Source: Lentilactobacillus hilgardii DSM 20176 = ATCC 8290 (GTDB lineage Bacteria > Bacillota > Bacilli > Lactobacillales > Lactobacillaceae). From it: a DNA stretch of 43,579 nt. Each line of letters starts with the position of its first letter. Position 1 is the stretch's first letter. The DNA is taken from NCBI RefSeq assembly GCF_000159315.1, contig NZ_GG669999.1:67274-110852 (forward strand), written 5' to 3'. Made by a program: the position numbers and the translations under genes. Shown here one piece after another: positions 1-8,413 of the stretch. The notes under the pieces were generated by a model, which saw nothing but the letters and a program-made list of their open reading frames with translations, made no database searches and was not told where the DNA came from.

Positions 1-582
1 GGTGCAAATCAAGCGATGAGCACGGATATTATTGCGGATAGCGAGACTGTCATTGCGGATGCAGATGTGTTAATTTCACAATTTGAAACACCTCAGACAG
101 TCGCTTATGAAGCGTTTAAGGTTGCAAAGAAACATGGCGTTATGACGATTTTAAATCCTGCACCGGCAGCCGATATTTTAGATGGTTTGTTGGAAGTGAC
201 AGATTTGATTGTTCCCAATGAAACGGAAAGTGCCACATTGACGGGAATTAACGTCACTGACATTGACTCTATGGATCAGAATGCTGCAAAATTTGCTTCA
301 ATGGGTATTCAAAACTTGATTATTACAGTTGGAGACCGGGGCGCATATTATCACACTCCTGATGCGAGTGGATTTGTACCAGCATTTAAAGTGAATGCAA
401 AGGACACAACGGCAGCGGGAGACACCTTTATTGGTGCTTTCAGTTCGAAGGTGCTTAAAGATCTTTCTAACATTGAGATGGCATTGACTTACGCTCAACA
501 GGCGTCATCCATTACTGTTCAAAGGATGGGCGCATTGCCTTCAATTCCGACAACCGAAGAAATTTCTGCTGAATATAAATAA
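1..582 (+). CDS. rbsK: Ribokinase, 3' part (5' end outside window)
   Basis: This is the C-terminal part of a PfkB-family sugar kinase, most likely ribokinase, which phosphorylates D-ribose to ribose-5-phosphate in the cytoplasm using ATP. The frame is open from base 1 and the first ATG (16) is internal, so the gene is cut by the window edge. About 193 of the usual ~300 residues are present. Two family landmarks are visible: VPNETE, which precedes the ATP site, and DTTAAGDTFIGAF near the C terminus, whose AAGD holds the anion hole and the catalytic Asp. The nearest homologues by pattern are ribokinases rather than fructokinases, because NAKDTTAAGDTF is ribokinase-like. No strong terminator follows; the next gene starts 192 bp downstream. 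The family is certain; the substrate is inferred. Confidence 0.88.
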   Translation, partial: GANQAMSTDIIADSETVIADADVLISQFETPQTVAYEAFKVAKKHGVMTILNPAPAADILDGLLEVTDLIVPNETESATLTGINVTDIDSMDQNAAKFASMGIQNLIITVGDRGAYYHTPDASGFVPAFKVNAKDTTAAGDTFIGAFSSKVLKDLSNIEMALTYAQQASSITVQRMGALPSIPTTEEISAEYK

Positions 583-774
583 AACTTATTGTTTCCATTA
601 GACCTTTTAGGCAGGGGAAAGTGTTTTTTTCAAAGGTGTTGATTTACTAAAGTTTATCTGTTAACATTACCAGACGTTAACGGGAATTTAAATTTAAGAA
701 CTTAACATATTCTTTAGGATTGCTAAGTTTGGCGTTAATCAATTCATTTTATACGTTTAAAGGGGTTTATAGCT

Positions 775-993
775 ATGAGTAATAAGTTAGAAATTCTTAA
801 AGATTATCAAAAAGCAGCTTCCAAGCTAAATCGATTGAAATCACAAGAGGCTGAGGTCTGTCGTTCTGAAGATGGCGAAGACAAGGACACGGTTGTGATT
901 AAACCGCAATTTGGAAATGAAATGAATCATCTTAATAAAGAGTGCGAACAGCTAAATATGATTCTCGAAGCAATGGATGCTTCGGAAGATTAA
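775..993 (+). CDS. Small hypothetical protein, 72 aa
   Basis: I do not recognise this family. The ATG is preceded by AAAGGGG at suitable spacing, and a strong terminator follows the stop by about 14 bases, so it looks like a real monocistronic gene. The protein is hydrophilic and acidic, with no membrane segment and no signal peptide. Its N-terminal 25 residues (LEILKDYQKAASKLNRLKSQEAE) and its C-terminal part (MNHLNKECEQLNMILEAMD) have heptad-like leucines, suggesting a short helical hairpin or coiled coil. A charged linker rich in Asp and Glu separates them. Two cysteines are present but not in a metal-binding spacing. Existence is well supported; function is unknown. Confidence 0.7.
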   Translation: MSNKLEILKDYQKAASKLNRLKSQEAEVCRSEDGEDKDTVVIKPQFGNEMNHLNKECEQLNMILEAMDASED

Positions 994-1006
994 GGTTAGT
1001 CAACTC

Positions 1007-1052
1007 TATCAAAAAGAGATCTGGATATTTTAATCCGGATCTCTTTTTGATA
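1007..1052 (+). terminator. Intrinsic terminator after the 72-aa gene
   Basis: A stem of about 18 bp (TATCAAAAAGAGATC on the left, GATCTCTTTTTGATA on the right) encloses a loop of about 8 bases. The A-rich and T-rich arm ends let it work in both directions, so it also serves the minus-strand gene that ends at 1082. Confidence 0.85.
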
Positions 1053-1081
1053 ATATCACTAGGTTGATGTAGACATAAAAA

Positions 1082-2024
1082 TTAAAAATAGTTAGATAAA
1101 AGGGCAAAGGAGACAGCAATTTTTATTTGGCCGCGACCTTTTAAGTCTTTTAACCAATTTGGTGGAAATGTCACAGGTGCGTAAAGTAATGAAGCTAACA
1201 TGGAAGTGATAGAACCGATGGTGTCCGCGTCATGACTTAACAGCAACAAAATACTGTTCCGAGTTAAACAAACACCAAAAGACTGAATTTAGTGTATCAA
1301 CAACGTAGGCAGAACTTTTAATTTGAGTGCTTGTTTGCCGCAAAAAGCCAGAATCGCCTAGTTGCTCGAAATAGGGGACTTGATCCTTAAATTGGTTTTT
1401 ACCCTTATAATAGTCTAAAGCTTCTTGAATCGCCCGTAACATCGCATATTTGTTGGGATTTTGAATGACTCTGATGATAACGTTGATTAAAATTCCGGAA
1501 GCTACTAGGCTGCGGGGATGGCGATGAGTTGTTGCAGTGAATCGATGGACAAGTGATGCTACCTGATCATTAAATTGGTAGTGGCGGTAATCGGTTAAGA
1601 TGAAAAAAGCCAGCGGCATCATCCGCATTAGCGCACCATTGCCGTTATCCATTTCATCATTGCCACCGCAAAGTTCAGGGGTGATACCTTTATCAAAACG
1701 TTTGATAGCGTCTTTTGTTGTTTTACCAATATCAAAGGCAGTTCCAAACGGTGTATAGTCACCAAAATGATACCATTGAGAGTATCTTGTCATGAGATCA
1801 TTAAGGTTGAACCCAAGCGATAGGCTAACTAAAGATGCAATAGATAACGACGTGTCGTCAGACCAGGTTCCCTTGGGAACATCGAATGCTCGATGGCCCA
1901 GCATTGTATCAACAGGGCTTTCAAGTAATTTTTCGCGCTCTTCAAATTGTACAGGGACTCCAAGGGCATCGCCCAGGGCGACAGCAGTTAAGGATTGAAA
2001 TAAAAGGTAGCTTGTTGAATACAT
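1082..2024 (-). pseudogene. ADP-ribosylglycohydrolase, frameshifted
   Basis: ADP-ribosylglycohydrolase (DraG/ARH) family gene, whose members hydrolyse ADP-ribose bonds on proteins or small molecules using two Mg2+ ions. The intact frame runs from ATG 2024 (good GAGGT ribosome site) to a stop at 1230 and encodes 264 residues. It carries the N-terminal landmarks ALGDALG and GTWSDDTSLSIASL (the first metal site). The conserved second metal motif is missing from that frame but sits in another minus-strand frame as HDADTIGSITS (about 1214-1234), and that frame stays open to a TAA at 1082. A single frame break near 1235-1255 therefore separates the two halves. Removing one base of the four-A run at 1248-1251 would rejoin them, though a larger 3n+1 deletion is also possible. 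As written, the product would lack the DADT residues and probably be inactive. A sequencing error is the alternative. Confidence 0.8.
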
Positions 2025-2215
2025 GAGATTTACCTCGATCTTGTGATTTCTAAACGGTAGTTCATAACGGTTTTATTGAAAGCAAAGCTGTTCGTTTAAC
2101 CATAAGCCACTTGATAGTCATTTTCAATGCTAAATGTTGGTATTAAGCGGTTTATCTTGATCGTTTTCTGTTAAGAATTGAAGTTAAAGGGGATTTATGG
2201 TTTGTTCTTGAACTT

Positions 2216-3193
2216 TCAAAGCTGGGAATTATCCGTTTTCTTTATCCAAAATGGATAATCCTTTGTTTCGTAAGAAGCGTTATAAGTTTTATGACCAAGT
2301 TCTTCGCCATCAATTTGGCCATAGCGAGCTTTTTTGGTCTTTAATTCAAAATGAGTCTCAGAAAAATGATGGACAAAGCGAAGATGCAAATGACGCTTCA
2401 ATAGTAGCATAAAAATAAATAACAGGATCTGACGGTAGGTTGGCTTCTCGACGATTACCAAGTCCAATTGCTCCTTATAAACAGACGCTCGTGGCGCAAT
2501 ATCGATGCCTCCGCCAAAGTAAGGGTGATTTGTAGCTGTTACGAGAAACGCTTTTGAATAAGTGTGAACAGTGCCGTTGGGATGGGTGACTGTTAGCTCA
2601 AAAGGTTGAACGGTTTGAATAGCGTGTAAGACGGATACCCAGTATGAAAAGCCGCTGAATTGTTTATGATGTTTTAATAAGGAATGGTTCGCCAAATAAA
2701 CAACGGTTGCATCTAATCCGATTCCAAAATTATTAAGGAAATAACCATCTGTTGAAAGATCGTGATTAATGAAATGCCCAATATGGATTTTAGTAGGGAC
2801 TTGGCATTCAAAAATATCATGAAGCGCTTTTTTCCAATGACGAGGAATTTTTAATGCCCGTGCGAAATCATTTCCAGAGCCGATTGGTAAAAGCCCAACT
2901 GGGACTCTAGGAACCTTTATCTGGGGGTGCTCAGCATAAAATCGCATGCAACCGAGGATTGTTTCGTGAAGAGTTCCATCGCCTCCTGTAGCGATAATAA
3001 TTGCATCAGGATGATTGGTGGCCGTTATTTGATCAAGAATTCGCATAGCGATGGAAACTGCATGACCGTCGTATTCAGTAAAGTAGGCGCGGTAAGAGAT
3101 GTTTTTCTTTTTGAGATATTGTTCAATTTGAGGCCATATTTTACGGCCATTGTTCCCACCAGCCGTGGGATTTACGATAATAAAGTATTCCAT
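2216..3193 (-). CDS. Diacylglycerol kinase family lipid kinase
   Basis: A 325-residue cytosolic or membrane-associated lipid kinase of the DagK/YegS type, which phosphorylates diacylglycerol (or a related lipid) to feed phosphatidic acid back into phospholipid synthesis; in Gram-positives it recycles the diacylglycerol released by lipoteichoic acid synthesis. The N terminus IIVNPTAGG and the nucleotide-binding loop ATGGDGTLHE (around residue 70) are diagnostic, as is GLLPIGSGNDFAR (around 100-113). The C-terminal beta-sandwich ends in GQIDGEE, the other conserved DagK element. Length matches the family. Start at ATG 3193, with only a weak G-rich ribosome site. It lies 132 bp beyond the rnjA stop, separated by a terminator, so it probably has its own promoter. 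The exact lipid substrate is inferred. Confidence 0.88.
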   Translation of the reverse strand: MEYFIIVNPTAGGNNGRKIWPQIEQYLKKKNISYRAYFTEYDGHAVSIAMRILDQITATNHPDAIIIATGGDGTLHETILGCMRFYAEHPQIKVPRVPVGLLPIGSGNDFARALKIPRHWKKALHDIFECQVPTKIHIGHFINHDLSTDGYFLNNFGIGLDATVVYLANHSLLKHHKQFSGFSYWVSVLHAIQTVQPFELTVTHPNGTVHTYSKAFLVTATNHPYFGGGIDIAPRASVYKEQLDLVIVEKPTYRQILLFIFMLLLKRHLHLRFVHHFSETHFELKTKKARYGQIDGEELGHKTYNASYETKDYPFWIKKTDNSQL

Positions 3194-3242
3194 TCTTGAA
3201 AATGCCCCCGTTACAATAAATAATAAGCTTTAATATATGTAA

Positions 3243-3291
3243 AAGAAGCTTGAGAATCGAATGGTTAAACTATCCGATTCTCAAGCTTCTT
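3243..3291 (-). terminator. Terminator of the rpoY-rnjA operon
   Basis: A perfect 17-bp inverted repeat (AAGAAGCTTGAGAATCG and its complement) with a 15-base loop, followed by TTTT when read on the minus strand. It separates rnjA from the downstream lipid kinase gene. Confidence 0.85.
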
Positions 3292-3325
3292 GTCAATTAT
3301 AGCCCCAAAGGTTGTTTTGAAATGT

Positions 3326-5011
3326 TTAGTGATTACCGTTCATGATTAACATTGGCAGAATCATTGGATGACGTTCGGTTTTATCGTATAAAAACTCTTG
3401 TAAGTCATCAATAACAGCATTTCGAATAGAAGCCTCAGTTGCTTTTTTATTATGCATGGCTTTTCTGATTGTCTTAAATACGCGTCTTCTGCCTTCGTCA
3501 AGTAGTTCACCTGACTCACGCATATACACAAATCCACGAGAAAGAATATCAGGACCGGATTGGATTTCTTGATTATGCAAGTTGATTGTTGCGACAACGA
3601 CTACAATACCTTCTTCAGAAAGTAACTGTCGATCTCGCAATACAATACTTCCAATATCTCCGATGCCACTACCGTCAATGTAGACATCACCGGCTTGGAA
3701 GTGACCAGCTAATCTGGCAGTGTCTTTAGATAATGCCAAGACGTCACCATTTTGCATGATAAAACTATGATCAAGTGGGACACCACATTGTTCGGCAAGC
3801 TCTGTGTGGATTTTTAACATTCGGTATTCACCATGAATCGGCATAAAGAACTTGGGCTTCATTAAGCGAAGCATCAACTTCTGTTCTTCTTGACCACCAT
3901 GTCCGGAAGTATGAATGTTATTAACTTTACCATGAATAACATTAGCACCAGCTTCTTCAAGCTTGTTGATAACATCATTCACGCTAGTTGTATTACCTGG
4001 AATTGGGTTACTTGAAAAAATAACGGTATCTCCAGGTTGAATTGAAATCTGTCTGTGAGTACCATTAGCAATTCGTGAAAGAGCTGCCATGGGTTCACCC
4101 TGAGAGCCGGTACATAAGATCATTGTTTTATTAGCAGGTAAGGATTGAAGTTGATTTGCATCAACAAATGCGTCATCAGGAATATCCAAATATCCTAATT
4201 CACGGCCATTAACAATGGCAGCATCCATACTCCGGCCAAACACCGCGATCTTACGTCCCCGAGCCAATGCATTATCACAGGCAGTTTTAATTCGGGAAAT
4301 ATTTGATGCAAATGTGGCAAAAATGATCCGATCTTTCACCTGATCAAAAATATGGGAAATGGAAATACCAACCCATTTTTCTGATTTAGTCCAAACCGGT
4401 TTTTCGGCATTTGTACTGTCAGACATTAGACAAAGGACACCTTCAGCACCTAACTTTGCCATTTCCTGAAGATCAGGCGGCTGATTAGTTACCGGTGTGA
4501 GGTCAAACTTATAATCACCGGTTTCGACAATGACACCCACTGGCGTATGAACTGCAACACCTAGTGTGTCAGGAATCGAATGAGTTGTTCTGAAGAATGA
4601 AACTTTTGTCTTGCGAAACTTGATGACGGATTTATCACTAATTTCATGAAGTTCTACAGAATTTAGAAGGCCGTGTTCTTCTAGTTTGTTTTTGATAAGA
4701 GCCATTGCTAACGGTCCGGCATAGATTGGGACGTTCAAAACCTTCATCAGGTATGGAACGCCACCGATATGATCTTCATGCCCATGTGTGATAACAAGTG
4801 CCTTAATCTTATCCTTATTGTCAACTAAATATTTGTAGTCCGGAATAACATAATCAACTCCGAGAAGATCGTCTTCAGGGAATTTGATTCCGGCATCAAT
4901 TAGAATAATTTCATCCTGAAATTGGACGCCATAGGTGTTTTTTCCAATTTCACCAAGTCCGCCAACGCCATAGATAGCTGCTTCGTTATTTTTGACGTTC
5001 AGTTTTTTCAT
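3326..5011 (-). CDS. rnjA: Ribonuclease J1
   Basis: RNase J1, a metallo-beta-lactamase/beta-CASP nuclease with 5'-3' exonuclease and endonuclease activity, central to mRNA decay and rRNA maturation in Firmicutes. 561 residues, full length. The zinc-binding signature [10 protein letters not shown] is intact (His76, His78, Asp80, His81), with further motifs [10 protein letters not shown] and SSNPIPGN, and the late metal histidine region TSGHGGQEE in the beta-CASP part. The C-terminal dimerisation region is present. It overlaps rpoY by four bases (ATGA), the standard operon arrangement in Bacillus and Lactobacillus. RNase J2 is encoded at 24969-26705 in this window, and the two normally form a complex in this group. 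Confidence 0.97.
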   Translation of the reverse strand: MKKLNVKNNEAAIYGVGGLGEIGKNTYGVQFQDEIILIDAGIKFPEDDLLGVDYVIPDYKYLVDNKDKIKALVITHGHEDHIGGVPYLMKVLNVPIYAGPLAMALIKNKLEEHGLLNSVELHEISDKSVIKFRKTKVSFFRTTHSIPDTLGVAVHTPVGVIVETGDYKFDLTPVTNQPPDLQEMAKLGAEGVLCLMSDSTNAEKPVWTKSEKWVGISISHIFDQVKDRIIFATFASNISRIKTACDNALARGRKIAVFGRSMDAAIVNGRELGYLDIPDDAFVDANQLQSLPANKTMILCTGSQGEPMAALSRIANGTHRQISIQPGDTVIFSSNPIPGNTTSVNDVINKLEEAGANVIHGKVNNIHTSGHGGQEEQKLMLRLMKPKFFMPIHGEYRMLKIHTELAEQCGVPLDHSFIMQNGDVLALSKDTARLAGHFQAGDVYIDGSGIGDIGSIVLRDRQLLSEEGIVVVVATINLHNQEIQSGPDILSRGFVYMRESGELLDEGRRRVFKTIRKAMHNKKATEASIRNAVIDDLQEFLYDKTERHPMILPMLIMNGNH

Positions 5012-5229
5012 TTATTGTTAAACTCCGTTAATTTGAAATTCGAACTGTCTTGCTCGTATTTCAAGTGTTCACCTTGGAGCGGCTCCACGAATTCGATAGC
5101 ATAATCAGTATTATCTTCTACTAATCCGCGAGCTTCTACTTCTGTATCGGCCTCAAGATACAGAGAGAGTGTCGTTTCCCGACGAGGTGTTTGCTTTTTG
5201 TCGGGTTGATATAAAACTTTAAAAATCAT
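5008..5229 (-). CDS. rpoY: RNA polymerase epsilon subunit
   Basis: A 73-residue small subunit (formerly YkzG/DUF1447) that binds core RNA polymerase near the secondary-channel side; it is restricted to Firmicutes. Length and features match the family: [20 protein letters not shown] at the start, then the LYLEA segment and EFVEPL. A strong ribosome site (AAGGAG, seven-base spacer) precedes the ATG. The stop overlaps the rnjA start (ATGA), indicating translational coupling, so polymerase and RNA-decay components are co-expressed. An extended -10 promoter lies about 90 bp upstream. Confidence 0.95.
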   Translation of the reverse strand: MIFKVLYQPDKKQTPRRETTLSLYLEADTEVEARGLVEDNTDYAIEFVEPLQGEHLKYEQDSSNFKLTEFNNK

Positions 5230-5289
5230 AAAAAAACTCCTTTATTCATGTGCTTTTTCGAAACGATCAGGTTTCTTTCCGAACAAGTG

Positions 5290-5305
5290 GTTGTGAGAAC
5301 ACAAC
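5290..5305 (-). other. Small hairpin in the rpoY leader
   Basis: GTTGTG and CACAAC form a perfect six-bp stem around a four-base loop, between the predicted promoter (-10 at 5316-5321) and the rpoY ribosome site. It would fold close to the 5' end of the rpoY-rnjA mRNA, where it could affect decay. Role unproven. Confidence 0.4.
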
Positions 5306-5315
5306 TAATGGAGTT

Positions 5316-5324
5316 ATTTTACCA
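5316..5324 (-). promoter_or_regulatory. Extended -10 promoter for rpoY-rnjA
   Basis: Read on the minus strand, TGGTAAAAT is an extended -10 element. The -35 region is weak (TATACT at 17 bp), as is normal for extended -10 promoters. Confidence 0.55.
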
Positions 5325-5377
5325 TAATCTAAAGAATAAGTATATAAACATGATATCAAACTCTAAAGGCGTTCTCA

Positions 5378-5386
5378 TGTTAAAAT
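5378..5386 (+). promoter_or_regulatory. Extended -10 promoter for the divergent membrane-protein gene
   Basis: TGTTAAAAT matches an extended -10 element, pointing away from the rpoY promoter about 55 bp to the left. Transcription would begin near 5393. No good -35 is present. Confidence 0.45.
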
Positions 5387-5427
5387 TAATTTAGCAAAGT
5401 GAAATGGAAGTGAAAGGTAGATTGACT

Positions 5428-5910
5428 ATGATGCTTATCATTCAAATCGTTATCGGTTTAGTTGCAGCTTTTGCCGTGTATAACCTGATTCACTACTTAT
5501 TTGTTACACGTCCAAGTCGGAAGAGACTACTTTCAGCACAGAGAACAGTTAACAAAGCAGTTGCCGAAGTCCTTAAAGCTTTAATTTCGGCTGATAAACT
5601 TGCTCCTATAAAGGAAGAAGAATTACACTCAGAAATGATTGCCAATATTTGGGGGAGGGGTGTGATGGCATTCGAATATCATATTCCAATCGACCGGGTA
5701 AAGGGGGCGATTCCGGATTTAAAGGAATTGTTGACAAAGGGATTGGATGAGTATAGCCAGAAGAACGAGATTCATGCGCATGGAAAAAAGTCGTCCGTTT
5801 TTGTAGTAACCGATATCTGGCAATTGGATGACCGCTTGCACTTTGATGTCGCCTATTTGATAAATTTAACCACAATTGAATATATTGATGATCTCAATCG
5901 ACTACATTGA
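5428..5910 (+). CDS. Membrane-anchored protein of unknown function, ~160 aa
   Basis: I do not recognise the family. The first ~22 residues (MMLIIQIVIGLVAAFAVYNL) form one hydrophobic segment, followed by the basic stretch TRPSRKRLL, which by the positive-inside rule suggests an uncleaved anchor with a cytosolic body. The rest is soluble, starting with a helix (about residues 30-55) and ending in VFVVTDIWQLDDRLHFDVAYLIN, which looks like beta-strands. Three in-frame starts are possible: ATG 5404, TTG 5422 and ATG 5428/5431. I chose 5428 because GAAAGG lies about 10 bases before it and the membrane segment begins there. It is divergent from rpoY-rnjA and is followed by a terminator, so it is probably monocistronic. 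Confidence 0.7.
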   Translation: MMLIIQIVIGLVAAFAVYNLIHYLFVTRPSRKRLLSAQRTVNKAVAEVLKALISADKLAPIKEEELHSEMIANIWGRGVMAFEYHIPIDRVKGAIPDLKELLTKGLDEYSQKNEIHAHGKKSSVFVVTDIWQLDDRLHFDVAYLINLTTIEYIDDLNRLH

Positions 5911-5989
5911 TAAATAAGTTGATTATTAGAACCGTTTTGGTTGAGAGACACAGGCTAAAATGATCTTACAGAAGTCGTGATTGTAAAAT

Positions 5990-6030
5990 AAAGAGATTGG
6001 GCAAAAATGATTTGCTCCAACCTCTTTATT
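5990..6030 (+). terminator. Terminator after the membrane-protein gene
   Basis: AAAGAGATTGGGCAAA pairs imperfectly with TTTGCTCCAACCTCTTT around a short loop, then TTATTTG. It resembles the GGTTGGG-type stem seen after the RNase J2 gene at 26731 in this window. Confidence 0.7.
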
Positions 6031-6346
6031 TGTTTTGTAAATGTCAAAAAAACAGCAGCCATAACAGCGTCGCTTCCGAATTTTTAGATGGCTTTAAGCA
6101 CATCTAGGTCGACGTGACGAATGATGAGTTCCAGATTCAAAAGAGAGAACAGGGCCACGCGCACTTTGATTATTGAAATTATGTTTCATATTTTTTGAAA
6201 TGCTAAAAATTACTTACAAAAAGTACGCTAATATAGTGATTCACAGCAGCATTATCAATTTCACGTTTTCAAGCGGACAAGCCCTGAAAGATTGTACAAG
6301 AATTAAAATGATCGATGTGTCACTTTTTACTGTTCAAACAACAGAT
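6031..6346. other. Gene-free stretch between terminator and def
   Basis: Roughly 316 bases with no supportable gene. The first half (6040-6170) is noticeably richer in G and C than the AT-rich second half, suggesting two different origins. Short frames exist on both strands but lack ribosome sites. The 84-codon plus-strand frame at 6173 runs antisense into the def 3' end and was rejected. I see no terminator for def. It may be decayed sequence or a repeated intergenic element. Confidence 0.4.
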
Positions 6347-6913
6347 TTAGTAAATGAATACCTCGTCATCATCTCGTTTAAAGGGATTGTCTTTGTTGAT
6401 GTGATCATAAAACAAAATGCCGTGTAAATGATCGATTTCATGTTGACAAACAATTGCGGGATAGTTTTTTAAACGAATCTTGTGTTCATTACCGTCAACA
6501 TCCTGATATTTTAACGTAATTCTTGCTGATCGAGGGACGTATCCAGGTACGTCACGATCAACGGAAAGGCAGCCTTCACCCTCGGTCAATGCACCACGTT
6601 GAACAGAATTTGAAACAATGACGGGGTTAATAATAACATCCTTGAAAAGTGGTTTACCTTTTTCATTTTCATCATCATTCGGAACTAAAACAGAGGCCAT
6701 CATTTTAGAGACACCGACTTGTGGTGCTGCTAATCCGACTCCCGCACGAAGCTTGTACTTTTCACATAGTTCTGGATTTTGACTGACTTCAAGGTATTCC
6801 ATTAAATTGTGTGCCAATTTTTTGTCATCGGCAGATAATGGGAATTTAACTTTTTTAGCTTCTTGTCGTAGAACGGGATCGCCATCTCGAACAATATCAT
6901 CCATTAAAAACAA
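6347..6913 (-). CDS. def: Peptide deformylase
   Basis: Removes the formyl group from the initiator methionine of nascent proteins at the ribosome; an Fe2+/Zn2+ metalloenzyme. All three family motifs are present: GVGLAAPQ (motif 1), EGCLSV (motif 2, with the metal-binding Cys) and QHEIDHLHG (motif 3, two metal His and the catalytic Glu). At 188 residues with an insertion between motifs 1 and 2, it is the longer Gram-positive class (type 2). The TTG start at 6913 is favoured because GGAGGT sits seven bases upstream; the next in-frame ATG (6904) would be 16 bases away. Its position between rnjA-rpoY and pdhABCD matches Bacillus gene order. Confidence 0.96.
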   Translation of the reverse strand: MFLMDDIVRDGDPVLRQEAKKVKFPLSADDKKLAHNLMEYLEVSQNPELCEKYKLRAGVGLAAPQVGVSKMMASVLVPNDDENEKGKPLFKDVIINPVIVSNSVQRGALTEGEGCLSVDRDVPGYVPRSARITLKYQDVDGNEHKIRLKNYPAIVCQHEIDHLHGILFYDHINKDNPFKRDDDEVFIY

Positions 6914-7127
6914 ATCAAAGACCTCCGAATATTTTTATCACTATTTACATTTTATCTTAATATCTAAAAAAATACTATGCGTTAAAGTCATAAGTTATTT
7001 AGGAAATTGTTCAAAAATCGGCATAAAAGGTTGAATGAGATATAGATTTATGGCATAGATGCAGGGGCATTTATTAAATAAATAAACATATAACATTTCA
7101 CAATCTATACTCGCACAAGCGGTTTCA

Positions 7128-7168
7128 AGGTTTATTTGCAAGAAAAAAGTAAGCAAACGAAAAAACCT
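7128..7168. repeat. Imperfect palindrome upstream of the pdh promoter
   Basis: AGGTTTATTTGC and GCAAACGAAAAAACCT are nearly inverted copies around a 13-base centre, about 20 bp before the predicted pdhA -35. It could be an operator or an upstream transcript end. Seen by eye; function unknown. Confidence 0.3.
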
Positions 7169-7189
7169 CTTTGAAAGCAATGTAAGGGC

Positions 7190-7218
7190 TTGCAAATGGA
7201 CTGAAAAAATGCTAAATT
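7190..7218 (+). promoter_or_regulatory. Promoter of the pdhABCD operon
   Basis: TTGCAA (-35), a 17-bp spacer and TAAATT (-10) extended by TG (TGCTAAATT). Transcription would start near 7225, downstream of the ATG at 7209. That supports the pdhA start at 7290. Confidence 0.65.
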
Positions 7219-7289
7219 TTAAGTGTGGTTTAGAAGTGATCTATTTGTGCATCACAAGTCTGGCTTTACAGGAAAGGAAAGTGTTATCT

Positions 7290-8411
7290 ATGGCAGCAAA
7301 GAGTAAGCATGTTGTTGATTTTGAGAACATCAAATCGACGATGAGCGATCCATACAAGAAACCTGTTCAAGTAATTGATGAGACTGGAAAGATCGTTAAT
7401 CAAGAATTGTTCGATCGGTTCAGTGATGATGAACTGGTTACTTTGATGGAAAAGATGGTTTGGGAACGTGCATTGCACGAACAAACAATGAACTTTTCGC
7501 GTCAAGGTCGTTTAGGCTTCTATGCTCCAACTTTAGGTGAGGAAGCTTCCGAAATGGGAATTGCTCACGCAATGAAGAAACAAGACTACCTATTCCCAGC
7601 ATATCGTGATTTACCACAATTAATTCAACACGGTGCAACCGTTAAAGAAGGATTCTTATGGTCTAAAGGTCACTATCAATGCTATGACTATGTACGACGT
7701 GGTGTTCGTGCATGGATTCCACAAATTATCATTGGTGCTCAGTACGTTCAATGTGCTGGCGCAGCATTAGGTATTAAAAAGAATGATGAAAAGGACACAG
7801 TTGCTTATGTATTTACAGGTGATGGCGGTACTTCGCAGGGTGACTTCTATGAAGGAATCAACTTTGCAAGTTCTTTCCAAGCACCGGCTGTCTTCTTTGT
7901 TCAAAATAATGGTTGGGCAATTTCAGTTCCACGAAAGACACAAACTGCTGCTGAAACACTCGCTCAAAAGGGTGTTGCTTCAGGTGTTCCAGGTGTTCAA
8001 GTTGATGGAATGGATATTTTGGCAACTTATCTTGTTGCTAAGGATGCTCGTGACTTTGCCGCTGCAGGCAATGGCCCTGCATTAGTTGAAACCTTAACTT
8101 ATCGTTTCGGCGCTCACAGTTCTGCTGGCGATGATCCAAGTCGTTATCGTACTAAGGAAGAGGAAAAGCCTTGGTTTGATCGTGACCCATTAATTAGATT
8201 AAGAAAAGTATTGACTGACAAGAAACTTTGGGATCAAGACAAAGAAGACAAGTTGGTCGCTCAATACAAGGATCAATTCAAACAGGATATGAAAGATGCT
8301 GAAGCTGCACCTAAGCAAAAGGTCAGTGACTTCTTGAAACACACATTTGAAGTGCCTACCCCAGATGTTGCAGCCCAAATCAAAGAATTTGAAGCAAAGG
8401 AGTCGAAGTAA
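7290..8411 (+). CDS. pdhA: Pyruvate dehydrogenase E1 component, alpha subunit
   Basis: Alpha chain of the E1 heterotetramer, the thiamine-diphosphate enzyme that decarboxylates pyruvate and passes the acetyl group to lipoyl-E2; cytoplasmic. 373 residues. The thiamine-diphosphate/Mg2+ motif GDGGTSQGDFYEG...NNGWAIS is clear (around residue 176). Also present are YRDLPQLIQ near residue 100 and the conserved phosphorylation-loop-like stretch YRFGAHSSAGDDPSRYR. An in-frame ATG exists at 7209, but the predicted promoter overlaps it. The ATG at 7290 has AGGAAAGGAAA about nine bases upstream, and homologues begin near this point. First gene of pdhABCD; pdhB follows after two bases. Confidence 0.97.
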   Translation: MAAKSKHVVDFENIKSTMSDPYKKPVQVIDETGKIVNQELFDRFSDDELVTLMEKMVWERALHEQTMNFSRQGRLGFYAPTLGEEASEMGIAHAMKKQDYLFPAYRDLPQLIQHGATVKEGFLWSKGHYQCYDYVRRGVRAWIPQIIIGAQYVQCAGAALGIKKNDEKDTVAYVFTGDGGTSQGDFYEGINFASSFQAPAVFFVQNNGWAISVPRKTQTAAETLAQKGVASGVPGVQVDGMDILATYLVAKDARDFAAAGNGPALVETLTYRFGAHSSAGDDPSRYRTKEEEKPWFDRDPLIRLRKVLTDKKLWDQDKEDKLVAQYKDQFKQDMKDAEAAPKQKVSDFLKHTFEVPTPDVAAQIKEFEAKESK

Positions 8412-8413
8412 TC

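Noticed and set aside
6173-6427. 84-codon plus-strand open frame overlapping the def 3' end
   Set aside because: No ribosome site, low-complexity hydrophobic translation, and it runs antisense into the deformylase gene.
7172-7185. Possible catabolite-responsive element TGAAAGCAATGTAA near the pdh promoter
   Set aside because: Lacks the central CG of the consensus and has a second mismatch; could be chance in AT-rich DNA.
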